Source: Candidatus Bathyarchaeota archaeon (GTDB taxonomy: Archaea; Thermoproteota; Bathyarchaeia; TCS64). From it: a stretch of 22,348 nt of DNA. The stretch is taken from positions 1 to 22,348 of the forward strand of contig JAFGTA010000155.1 of the NCBI GenBank assembly GCA_016934355.1, given 5' to 3'. The notes beneath the pieces were generated by a model that was not told the DNA's origin, did no database searches, and saw nothing but the letters and a program-made list of their open reading frames with translations. Shown piece after piece: positions 14,048 through 20,594 of this stretch (positions within the stretch are counted from its first letter, which is position 1; every line of letters begins with the position of its first letter). A program made the position numbers and the translations under genes.

Positions 14048-15226
14048 TTGGGCGAAGAGAGAGACGGCTCCCCCGGCCATTCAGTCCTCACGTCCATGCT
14101 GCTCTCCAACTACTCCATCTACCCTTACAGCATACTCGCCTCGGTCCTGCTCGTAGACATCGCCGAGAGCTTCGGCGCCAGCGTCGGAGTCGTGAGCCAG
14201 ATCATGACCGCCTCGTCGATACTGGGCTTCCTGTCGGCCCTCAGCCTGGGGGCCCTGAGTGTCAGGTACAGCGCGAGGAGGCTGCTGCTGGCTGGGCTCC
14301 TGGTTCTGAGCCTGTCATGCCTTGGCACGGGCTTCTCCTCCAGCCTCGGCGTGCTGTTCATCGTATACCCGTTGAACGGGCTCGCCGCCAACATAGTGTT
14401 CCCGATGCTCGCGTCGCTGGTGGCCGAGTACTACCCGCCTGAGAGGAGGGCGAGGGTCATGGGGTGGGTTGGCTCGTCGGGCGGACTCAGCTACATGCTT
14501 GGGGCACAGGTAGCCGCCTACCTAGCCTCTGTTGGAGGGTGGAGGCTGGCCTTCTTGGGGTACGCCGCCTTGGTGCCTCTGGCCGCGTTCACGCTGGCGG
14601 CGGCGAGGCTCCCCGCGTCGGAGACCAGGCGAGGGGCGGCTAGCCTCAGGGACGGGTTCGAAGCCATCCGCGGCAGCCGCTCGGCCCTGGCTTCTCTGGC
14701 AAGCGTCATGCTCATGGGGGCGTCGACGCAGAGCATCTACGTCTACAGCTTCTCGTACCTGAGGGAGGTCCACGGCGTCTCGCTTGGGAGGATGTCGCTG
14801 ATATACTCGGTTGCCTCTCTGGCTTTCCTTTTGGGGTCGCTCTACTGCGGCAGCTTCGCCGAGAGGCTCGGCGTTAAGCGGGTCATGGTCTCCGCGCTGG
14901 CCGTCGCCATCGCCACCCAGGCGGCCTACGCCTACCTTCCGCTGTGGGGGTGCGCCGCGGCGTTGGTGGTCGGCCACTTCTTCTTCTCCCTTCAGTACTC
15001 CGCGGCGAACACGCTTGTGCTGGAGCAGGTGCCCGCGTACAGGGGGAGCATGATGTCAATGGCTTCGGCCCTCGGCTTCCTTGGATACGCCTCGGGGACA
15101 GCGTTGGCGGGGGTGCTGCTGGCCTCCAGCGGATGGAAGTACTTCAGCGTGACCTATAGCCTCCTTGGCGTGACTGCTCTGGCTCTCTACTTCTTCCTCG
15201 TGGACGAAGCCGCGCCACATGGTTAA
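14048..15226 (+). CDS. Major facilitator superfamily transporter
   Basis: The 392 residues contain twelve hydrophobic segments. Motif A-like loops occur between helices 2 and 3 (GALSVRYSARRLLLAG) and in the second half (GSFAERLGVKRVMVS). YYPPERRARVMGWVGSSGG between helices 4 and 5 is typical of MFS antiporters and uptake carriers. The start is TTG, chosen because GGTGA lies 7 nt upstream; the nearby ATG (14043) is out of frame. The substrate cannot be read from sequence. Its place between the M20 hydrolase and the isomerase-like gene, with a kinase upstream, suggests uptake of the sugar or conjugate handled by this block. Its stop codon TAA lies inside the GGTTAACC motif of the next promoter. 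Confidence 0.88.
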   Translation: MGEERDGSPGHSVLTSMLLSNYSIYPYSILASVLLVDIAESFGASVGVVSQIMTASSILGFLSALSLGALSVRYSARRLLLAGLLVLSLSCLGTGFSSSLGVLFIVYPLNGLAANIVFPMLASLVAEYYPPERRARVMGWVGSSGGLSYMLGAQVAAYLASVGGWRLAFLGYAALVPLAAFTLAAARLPASETRRGAASLRDGFEAIRGSRSALASLASVMLMGASTQSIYVYSFSYLREVHGVSLGRMSLIYSVASLAFLLGSLYCGSFAERLGVKRVMVSALAVAIATQAAYAYLPLWGCAAALVVGHFFFSLQYSAANTLVLEQVPAYRGSMMSMASALGFLGYASGTALAGVLLASSGWKYFSVTYSLLGVTALALYFFLVDEAAPHG

Positions 15227-15237
15227 CCCTTTAAACC
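15221..15237 (+). promoter_or_regulatory. GGTTAACC-TATA promoter of the isomerase-like gene
   Basis: GGTTAACCCTTTAAACC repeats the arrangement before the MFS gene. The TATA-like CTTTAAA lies about 33 nt before TTG 15266. This places GTG 15239, the longest-frame start, almost inside the promoter and makes it unlikely. Confidence 0.5.
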
Positions 15238-15265
15238 CGTGGGACGAGCAGAGATCGGTGTTGTT

Positions 15266-16408
15266 TTGAAGGATCTCCGCAGCCAGAAAACCGTGAGAAA
15301 CCCAGACGAGATGCTGGGGCACCTCAAGGGGACGACTCTGAAGCCCAGGTTCAGCGCCGGCGTCTGGTACTTCTACCCGGGTGCCAGCAGGTTTCACGAC
15401 GCCTACGTGGACAAGGGGAGCATAGAGGACACGCTTAACAAGATCGCGTGGATGAGCGACGAGGGGCTCATCGACAGCGGCTTCGGCGTCGAGGCCCACT
15501 ACCCCAACGAGGTGAACCCCGAGAACCTCCACCTCTACAAGGCGCTGGAGAAAGAGACTGGGATCAAATTAATCACCGCGATACCGTTCCTCTTCTACGA
15601 CCGCCGCTACGAGTGGGGCAGCCTAAGCAACCCTGACGACGCGGTACGGCGGCACGCCATAGACAGGACGATAGAGGCGCTCAAGCTCAACAGAGAGCTG
15701 GGCACCGAGTTCGCCGTAATATGGCCCGGCATAGACGGCTACGAGAACCCCTTCGGCCACGACTTCTACGGCATGTGGACAAGGTTCGAGGAGGGGCTCG
15801 CAGAGGCCATGGACGCTGTGCCCGGCGTCCGCGTCGCCATGGAGCCCAAGCCCTACGAGCCTAGGGGCAACAACGTGTGGAGGAACACAGCCAACGGGCT
15901 TCTCATGACCAGGGACGTGGAGAAGCGGCTCAGGGCGCCGCAGAACAGGAAGACACTGAGCGACGGCCACGCGTTGGTGGGGCTGAACCCCGAGGTGGGC
16001 CACGTGTTGATGGGGCACGAGGAGCTGGCGTACGCGTTCGCTTCGGTGCTCAGGGAGGGCCGGCTGATGCACAGCCACTGGAACAGCCAGCCCCTCGGCA
16101 ACTACGATCAGGACCTGGACGTGGGGGTGCTTGGCTTCGACCAGATGCTGGCTGCGCTGCTGGTGTTCAAGATGCACGGCTACGACGGGTATTATGGCAT
16201 CGACATCAACCCCGTCAGGTTACCCGTGGAGAGGGCGCTTGTGCTGAGCATGAACGCCCTGAACTGGGGTGCTGACGTGGTGAACAGCCTCGACTGCGAA
16301 GCACTCGTGGGGGCGATGTACGACCCCGCTGGGAACAGGGGCGTCGTGGAGGACGTGCTGCTGAGGGCGCTGAGCCGGGGCGGTTCCAGCCTCAAGCCGA
16401 TGCCGTGA
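15266..16408 (+). CDS. Xylose-isomerase-like TIM-barrel sugar isomerase
   Basis: The protein has 380 residues and follows class I xylose isomerase (aldose-ketose isomerase) through its core. Matches are FSAGVWYF near the start, VIWPGIDG (Trp137 region), AMEPKPYEPRGN (metal Glu and Lys183 equivalents), GLNPEVGHVLM (metal Glu and His), NYDQDLDVG (two metal Asp) and YGIDINPVR (last metal Asp). Two active-site positions differ from Streptomyces XylA: HIDLNGQ reads HSHWNSQ, so a metal Asp is His, and the HDDD motif reads HYPN. It is therefore a divergent branch and the substrate may not be xylose. TTG 15266 is preferred: GTG 15239 lies at the TATA box, while GATCGGTG gives a weak Shine-Dalgarno site before the TTG. 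With the kinase and transporter it would complete uptake, isomerisation and phosphorylation. Confidence 0.82.
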   Translation: MKDLRSQKTVRNPDEMLGHLKGTTLKPRFSAGVWYFYPGASRFHDAYVDKGSIEDTLNKIAWMSDEGLIDSGFGVEAHYPNEVNPENLHLYKALEKETGIKLITAIPFLFYDRRYEWGSLSNPDDAVRRHAIDRTIEALKLNRELGTEFAVIWPGIDGYENPFGHDFYGMWTRFEEGLAEAMDAVPGVRVAMEPKPYEPRGNNVWRNTANGLLMTRDVEKRLRAPQNRKTLSDGHALVGLNPEVGHVLMGHEELAYAFASVLREGRLMHSHWNSQPLGNYDQDLDVGVLGFDQMLAALLVFKMHGYDGYYGIDINPVRLPVERALVLSMNALNWGADVVNSLDCEALVGAMYDPAGNRGVVEDVLLRALSRGGSSLKPMP

Positions 16409-16502
16409 GGTCTAGCCCATCCATTTCTTGGCGTGTAGTGACCCCGTTGACCCTGTGGCTGTAACGATTCATGCTTGTTCAAGGACTGGGCTTGCTCTAG
16501 TG

Positions 16503-17210
16503 ATGACTCTGAGAGACGTCCAGAGGAACTGGGACGCGATGGGACGCAGGAACCCCCTCACCGCCATACTCACCACAAGGCTGAGCTGGGACGTGGTCGA
16601 GTTCTTCGAGACCGGGAGAAGGGAGGTGGAGGGGCTGCTCCGGGACATCGGTGAGCTGGACACCCTCTTCGACGCGGGGAGAGCCCTAGACTTCGGGTGT
16701 GGCGTGGGGAGGCTCGCCCAGTCGCTGGCTGACCACTACGATGAGGTGATCGGCGTCGATATCGCGCCGTCCATGATCGAGAAGGCGGACAAGCTGAACA
16801 GGCACGGCGGGAGGTGCAGGTACGTGGTAAACGGCGAGGACAACCTGAAGGTGTTCCCGGACGGGTTCTTCGACCTCATCTACTCTAACATAACCCTGCA
16901 GCACGTGAAGCCGGTCCACGCCCTGAACTACGTCAAAGAGTTCCTCCGGGTCCTGTCGAGGCGAGGGATCATGGTTTTCCACATGCCCAGCAGGAAGACT
17001 GGGAGAAAGCTCATGGACTACCTGCCCGAGGGAGCCGCGGTTCTCGTCCAGAGGCTGGTGCTGGGCGGCGCCATGGAGATGCACGGCATCAAGAAGAACG
17101 CCCTGACGCGGTTCATCGAAGACAACGGGGGCGAGGTGCTGAAGGTCAAGCCCTCGGACAGCGCCGGAGGCGCCTGGGAGACTTACGAGTACTTCGCGGC
17201 TAAGTGGTAG
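16503..17210 (+). CDS. Class I SAM-dependent methyltransferase
   Basis: The protein has 235 residues. The SAM-binding Rossmann motifs are clear: ALDFGCGVGRLAQSLADHYD (motif I, about 64-83), VIGVDIAPSMIEKA (motif II with the acidic ribose-binding Asp) and FFDLIYSNITLQHV (motif IV). LRVLSRRGIMVFHMP follows as strand 5. The rest is the usual UbiE/Methyltransf_11 fold; the substrate cannot be inferred. ATG 16503 begins MTLRDVQRNWDAMGRRNPLT, a typical N-terminal helix; an upstream GTG in frame (16428) would add 25 residues with no family similarity. A 33-residue membrane ORF follows after 3 nt. A stretch at 19282-19333 matches this gene at 44 of 53 positions and is its decayed relative. Confidence 0.88.
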   Translation: MTLRDVQRNWDAMGRRNPLTAILTTRLSWDVVEFFETGRREVEGLLRDIGELDTLFDAGRALDFGCGVGRLAQSLADHYDEVIGVDIAPSMIEKADKLNRHGGRCRYVVNGEDNLKVFPDGFFDLIYSNITLQHVKPVHALNYVKEFLRVLSRRGIMVFHMPSRKTGRKLMDYLPEGAAVLVQRLVLGGAMEMHGIKKNALTRFIEDNGGEVLKVKPSDSAGGAWETYEYFAAKW

Positions 17211-17213
17211 CCC

Positions 17214-17315
17214 ATGAGACGCGCAGTTGACAGCGCCCCTTGGCAGATAGTCCCAGCGGTAGCTCTGATCGTCGGCCTAGCCATCGGTGTGGCAGATATC
17301 TACACGGGGAAATAG
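17214..17315 (+). CDS. Tiny single-pass membrane protein following the methyltransferase
   Basis: The frame encodes 33 residues beginning MRRAVDSAPWQIVPAV and then a hydrophobic stretch (IVPAVALIVGLAIGVADIY) that would span the membrane, with two Arg residues before it. Its ATG lies 3 nt after the methyltransferase stop, so translation could be coupled. The basic-then-hydrophobic layout argues for a real small protein over chance. No family is recognised. Confidence 0.5.
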   Translation: MRRAVDSAPWQIVPAVALIVGLAIGVADIYTGK

Positions 17316-17371
17316 TCTTCAAACAACGGCTTCCCTCCCTTTTGTACTAAACTAAGAGAATTATCGGAACC
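17316..17371. terminator. Convergent intergenic region with pyrimidine-rich tract
   Basis: This 56-nt gap separates the tiny ORF from the convergent TolB-like gene. The plus strand has CTTCCCTCCCTTTTG at about 17330-17344, a pyrimidine-rich tract of the kind at which archaeal transcription ends. No stem-loop is obvious. Confidence 0.3.
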
Positions 17372-18703
17372 CTATCTTCTCCTTCTCTGGAAAAGGGTTA
17401 ACGACAATACTCCTAGTAGCAGGGATAGCTCTGGGAACCCGGGGATGCCGCCGGAGGGCTCCTCCGCTTCTTCTTGGACGGTGAATGGCGCGGTACCAGA
17501 TGATGGTTGATGCCCTAGATCGCCGCTCCATTCTACCTGCACATGGTATTCGCCGACCTGACTGGGATTGAACGTGTAGGAGTATGACCCATCCGTGGAG
17601 CTGATGATGTCTGTAGCCTCTGACCCGTCGGGGTCAATCACGGTTATGGTGTACTCTAAATCTTGGACCAGTGGATCAACACTCCCCGAGACTGTGACTG
17701 CTTCGCCCAGTTGTACAGTTGATGGAGTGGCGGCGCAGGAGATCGATGAGTCGAGTTTCTCCCAGGCAAACCATTGCCCCACGAAGTAGATGGATGAACC
17801 GTCGGTCGAGTATTTTGGGGCGCGGGCCAGGAAGTTGGTCAGGTATATCTCGGAGGTGAGGTCGGTCATCTCTGAGCCGTCCACGTTGATCCTGAAGATA
17901 TCGTATTTCCCGTCTAATCCCATACCGGCTACGAGATAGACCATGTTCGTCCCGTCAGGTGACCAGCTGGCGATTCCCTGGCTCCACTGGGTGTCCGTTA
18001 GCTGCCGCTCGTTGGAGCCGTCGATGTCGATGAGGAACAGGTCATACATGCCGTGGTGAATAGTATCGTTGACGAGTCGCTCGAACACTATCGTGGAGCC
18101 GTCCGGGCTTATCCGCGGGTCGTAGTCGCCGAAAGGCAGTACTGCGTTACCCCATTCCGCTGCCCTCGGCGGGTCCGTGAGTTGCCTCGGGTCGGAGCCG
18201 TCGCTGTTCATTATCCATATCTGGCTGTCACGGGTGAACGCGATCTGGTCGTCACGCCAGTTGATGTCGGAGTCGTGCCCTCCTGAGTCGTAGATGAGCC
18301 TCTGGTTGCTTCCGTCGGCGTTCATCCTCCAGATGTCGAGGGTGGTGTTTCTCCATGAGAGAAACGTGATCTCTGAGCCGTCGGGTGACCAGTTGGGGTA
18401 CAGGTCCCATTGAGTGTTATCGGTTAACCGCGTTATCCCTGATCCGTCGATGTTCATCGTGTAGATCTCTGTTTGATCGTAGCCTTCGCCGTGGTTCACG
18501 CAGTATGCCAGCTTGGAGCCGTCGGGGTGAACGGCTAAGGTTAGTATCTCGTCTTGGTTCGTACAGATTAGACGGGTCTCGCTGGATTCTAGGTCCAGCT
18601 CGTAGATGCTCCACTCCTCCAGGTATGGAACATAAGCTGCATGAACGACTGGCATGAAAGCCAGAACGAGTGAACCAACAAAGACGACGCAGTGTAACCG
18701 CAT
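17372..18703 (-). CDS. Secreted TolB-like beta-propeller with Ig-like domain and IPGFP surface anchor
   Basis: The protein has 443 residues. MRLHCVVFVGSLVLAFMPVVHA is a signal peptide. About six PD40/TolB-type blades follow (about 40-320), each with an (I/A/S/V)DGS element and a WSPDGS strand, for example MNIDGSGITRLTD and NWSPDGSEITFLSW. A PKD/Ig-like beta-sandwich (about 325-415, ATPSTVQLGEAVTVSGSV to FNPSQVGEYHVQVEW) precedes the tail GIPGFPELSLLLG, a hydrophobic helix and RRRR. The tail is nearly the same as in the Kelch protein at 6970-8142, so both should be handled by the same surface-anchoring route. The ATG at 18703 is preferred over the upstream in-frame start because it begins the signal peptide and follows GAGGT by 6 nt; a TATA-like CTATTTTACC lies about 40 nt upstream. 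Confidence 0.87.
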   Translation of the reverse strand: MRLHCVVFVGSLVLAFMPVVHAAYVPYLEEWSIYELDLESSETRLICTNQDEILTLAVHPDGSKLAYCVNHGEGYDQTEIYTMNIDGSGITRLTDNTQWDLYPNWSPDGSEITFLSWRNTTLDIWRMNADGSNQRLIYDSGGHDSDINWRDDQIAFTRDSQIWIMNSDGSDPRQLTDPPRAAEWGNAVLPFGDYDPRISPDGSTIVFERLVNDTIHHGMYDLFLIDIDGSNERQLTDTQWSQGIASWSPDGTNMVYLVAGMGLDGKYDIFRINVDGSEMTDLTSEIYLTNFLARAPKYSTDGSSIYFVGQWFAWEKLDSSISCAATPSTVQLGEAVTVSGSVDPLVQDLEYTITVIDPDGSEATDIISSTDGSYSYTFNPSQVGEYHVQVEWSGDLGHQPSSGTAPFTVQEEAEEPSGGIPGFPELSLLLGVLSLTLFQRRRR

Positions 18704-18761
18704 TGAAGACCTCACAGTATGGATGCGGGGATAAGGTAAAATAGTAACGGTGTGCCGGGTG

Positions 18762-18814
18762 CAACCCATTCTTTATGGGTTGAGTGAAAAGGAAACAGAT
18801 GTGTAAACCTGTTT
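18762..18814. repeat. Two inverted repeats between the zinc-ribbon gene and the TolB-like gene
   Basis: CAACCCAT (18762-18769) and ATGGGTTG (18775-18782) form a perfect 8-bp stem with a 5-nt loop. A second inverted repeat, AAACAG (18793-18798) and CTGTTT (18809-18814), follows. They lie downstream of the zinc-ribbon gene stop and upstream of the TolB-like gene, so they could act as a terminator or an operator. No function can be assigned from the sequence. Confidence 0.4.
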
Positions 18815-18821
18815 ATTGAAA

Positions 18822-19067
18822 TTATTCCTCTTCAACGTATTCTTCGATGTCCGCGCAGTTATACGCGTTTATCGTGCCAGGAGTTCGAGGTTTGCCTGTC
18901 TTCATATCGTGGCTCTTCTCAAGCAGAAACTCGGGGCAATCTGGGTTATCACAATGGTACGGGACATATGAGAACTCGAAACTGCCCCCATCTGAATCTT
19001 TAATCACGACGGTATGTCCTTCTCCTTCGAGCTTTTTCATGCTCTTTCTACAGGTTAGACAATTCAC
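18822..19067 (-). CDS. Small zinc-ribbon protein
   Basis: The protein has 81 residues. The N-terminus MNCLTCRK supplies a CxxC knuckle and CDNPDCPEF (about 39-47) a Cx4C pair, separated by beta-strand-like sequence (TVVIKDSDGGSFEFSYVPYH). This resembles YgiT/MqsA-N type zinc fingers. The acidic C-terminus (NCADIEEYVEEE) has no recognised role. No toxin-like partner lies beside it, so an antitoxin role is unsupported. The start is GTG 19067; a TATA-like TTTTATTAT at about 19089-19098 lies some 26 nt upstream, so the transcript would be leaderless. Base composition is richer in AT than the surrounding housekeeping genes. Confidence 0.68.
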   Translation of the reverse strand: MNCLTCRKSMKKLEGEGHTVVIKDSDGGSFEFSYVPYHCDNPDCPEFLLEKSHDMKTGKPRTPGTINAYNCADIEEYVEEE

Positions 19068-19267
19068 AGTATACCATTATAGCCAACATAATAAAAATAT
19101 GTGATCTATAATCGACGCCGCAGAGATGAAAAACAGGATAAACCGGGATAAAGAATGGCGTGCTGGGCGTAACCCATCTTCTGTCATGGGCGACATACAG
19201 CCACTTGGGCTACCCTGTTCCTCCTTCAGGCATCCGCCGGACTCGTATTCGCCCTTTCATCCCACGG

Positions 19268-19378
19268 GGGTGATCGTTATACCCAATCGCTGGCGGACCA
19301 CTACGAAGAGGTTTTCGGGTCGACACCGCGCTGTAGCACAAGGAGCCGAGGTACGTGTTCAACGTGGGGAAATGGTAG
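19268..19378 (+). pseudogene. Remnant of a class I methyltransferase gene
   Basis: The region encodes TQSLADHYEEVFG, then after a one-base deletion at about 19318 VDTAL, a TAG stop, and HKEPRYVFNVGKW. This matches AQSLADHYDEVIGVDIAP and later RCRYVVNG of the methyltransferase at 16503-17210, with about 33 nt (11 codons) missing between the two parts. By direct alignment 19282-19333 and 16717-16769 agree at 44 of 53 positions with one gap. The flanks do not align convincingly, so only a core fragment survives. It sits in a 453-nt gap (19068-19520) that otherwise holds promoters and weak repeats. Confidence 0.65.
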
Positions 19379-19520
19379 CTCAATGCCACTCCGGTCATAG
19401 GCTTTCGGTAACGTAGTTCATAGTTGGTCGGTGTGCCGATTGTAAATTCATCTTCGGTAAAGTTTTATTAAAATTTTTTAAATTAGATAATATACGTGCA
19501 CTCAGTTTAGGGGTGACTCC
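19379..19520 (+). promoter_or_regulatory. AT-rich promoter and Shine-Dalgarno site of the small membrane protein gene
   Basis: Past the methyltransferase remnant the sequence becomes strongly AT-rich (about 19456-19495). GATAATATA at 19486-19494 lies about 30 nt before GTG 19521 as a TATA box. GGTGACT at 19512-19518 is a Shine-Dalgarno site close before the start and decides it. Confidence 0.5.
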
Positions 19521-19868
19521 GTGAAAAGGGAAATCAGGGTGATCGGTGACACCGAGACTCAGCCGCTCTGGGTGAAGATATTCAAAATACTGCTGATGGT
19601 CGGGTTATCGTTCACCGTCTACAGTTTCTACGGGCTTGCTGGTATGTCGGTTTTCCTGTGCAGCCTGATATCATGTGGTACTGTATCCCACTTTATTCAT
19701 CGATGGAAGACAGGCGGCTGGACACGCTCATGGGGCTTCTGGACCCATGAAGACGACGCTTCAAAGGCTTCTCGACGCGTACCCACGACGTATTACATGG
19801 TGGTTCTCTTGAGTCTGTTACTGTCTTTAGCTGCTACCGTGATAATTGTAAACACGTTCTTCACTTGA
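19521..19868 (+). CDS. Small multi-pass membrane protein of unknown function
   Basis: The frame encodes 115 residues. After a polar N-terminus (MKREIRVIGDTETQPLW) come two close hydrophobic segments (about 19-52, IFKILLMVGLSFTVYSFYG and MSVFLCSLISCG), a Trp/Arg-rich polar loop (about 58-85, HRWKTGGWTRSWGFWTHEDD) and a third helix (about 92-114, MVVLLSLLLSLAATVIIVN). No family is recognised. The GTG start has a GGTGACT site just upstream and a TATA box about 30 nt away. It sits between a decayed methyltransferase gene and the P-loop kinase, and its codon choice is less GC-biased than that of rli1 or purF, suggesting an accessory gene. Confidence 0.65.
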   Translation: MKREIRVIGDTETQPLWVKIFKILLMVGLSFTVYSFYGLAGMSVFLCSLISCGTVSHFIHRWKTGGWTRSWGFWTHEDDASKASRRVPTTYYMVVLLSLLLSLAATVIIVNTFFT

Positions 19869-19942
19869 ATCGGTTGTAGAGAGATGCCTGTGGACCAGCC
19901 TTAACCCATCATGGGGAAGCGGCGGCACGAGAGACACGCTAA

Positions 19943-19950
19943 CCATATAA
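19943..19950 (+). promoter_or_regulatory. TATA box of the P-loop kinase gene, leaderless
   Basis: CATATAAC is centred about 29 nt before ATG 19977. It would be inside the coding region if the longer in-frame start at 19911 were used, so it decides for the shorter protein beginning MRRVVVVGTSG. Confidence 0.5.
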
Positions 19951-19976
19951 CGCGGGGCACACCCATCTTCCACGTC

Positions 19977-20510
19977 ATGCGGCGGGTCGTGGTGGTGGGC
20001 ACCTCGGGCACAGGGAAGACCACGGTGGCTTCGAGGATAGCTGAGGCTATAGACGCACCTCACATAGAGCTTGACAGCCTCCACTGGGAGCCCGGCTGGA
20101 CCGAGGCACTCACAGAGGTGTTCAGAGCCAAGGTCACTGAAGCCACGGCAGAGGATACGTGGGTGGCGGACGGCAACTACAGGACGGTGAGGGACATCCT
20201 GTGGGGGAGGGCGGACACCATAGTGTGGCTGGACTACCCACTGCGGGTCGCCTTCTGGAGGACTCTGAGGAGGACCGTGCGGCGCGTAGTGACCCGTGAG
20301 GAGCTGTGGAACGGCAACAGGGAGGGGCTCTCGGCGCTGGTCGGACTCGACTCGATGCCTTACTGGGTGCTCAAGACGTACCGGAGGCGGAGGAGGGAGT
20401 ACCCAGAGCTGTTCGCATGCCCAGAGTACAGCCACCTAGCGGTGCACCGCCACGGGTCCACGGGGGAGACGGAGCGGTGGTTGGCGGGGCTGTCTACGAT
20501 GCAGGCGTGA
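19977..20510 (+). CDS. P-loop kinase, FlaR/topology-modulation-protein (adenylate kinase-like) family
   Basis: The protein has 177 residues and begins MRRVVVVGTSGTGKTTVASR, where GTSGTGKTT is the Walker A loop at residues 8-16. The family pattern follows: IELDSLHWEPGW, TWVADGNYRTVRDILWGRADTIVWLDYP (Walker B-like strand) and an Arg-rich C-terminal helix region (LKTYRRRRREYPELF) resembling the lid and arginine finger. Relatives are annotated as adenylate-kinase-like or FlaR proteins and their substrate is not settled, so I give no symbol. The start is set by a TATA box about 29 nt upstream. It is a single gene, 84 nt before rli1 and codirectional. Confidence 0.82.
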   Translation: MRRVVVVGTSGTGKTTVASRIAEAIDAPHIELDSLHWEPGWTEALTEVFRAKVTEATAEDTWVADGNYRTVRDILWGRADTIVWLDYPLRVAFWRTLRRTVRRVVTREELWNGNREGLSALVGLDSMPYWVLKTYRRRRREYPELFACPEYSHLAVHRHGSTGETERWLAGLSTMQA

Positions 20511-20550
20511 ACCCCGCCTGTGTTGAACCGTGTTTCCGTCTAGATATTCC

Positions 20551-20587
20551 CTTAAATAACTCGGCGCTGGATTAAACGCGAAAGGTG
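20551..20587 (+). promoter_or_regulatory. Promoter and Shine-Dalgarno site of rli1
   Basis: CTTAAATAAC at about 20551-20560 is a TATA-like element about 40 nt before the ATG, and AAAGGTG (20581-20587) is a Shine-Dalgarno site 7 nt before ATG 20595. Unlike many neighbours, this transcript therefore seems to have a short leader. Confidence 0.5.
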
Positions 20588-20594
20588 CAGACAG

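Noticed and set aside
14043..14050. ATG as start of the MFS gene
   Set aside because: It is out of frame with the twelve-helix protein; the TTG five bases later is in frame and has a GGTGA site 7 nt upstream.
19126..19416. 96-codon plus-strand frame between the zinc-ribbon and membrane-protein genes
   Set aside because: Its translation shows no domain, and the recognisable methyltransferase remnant lies in a different frame within it.
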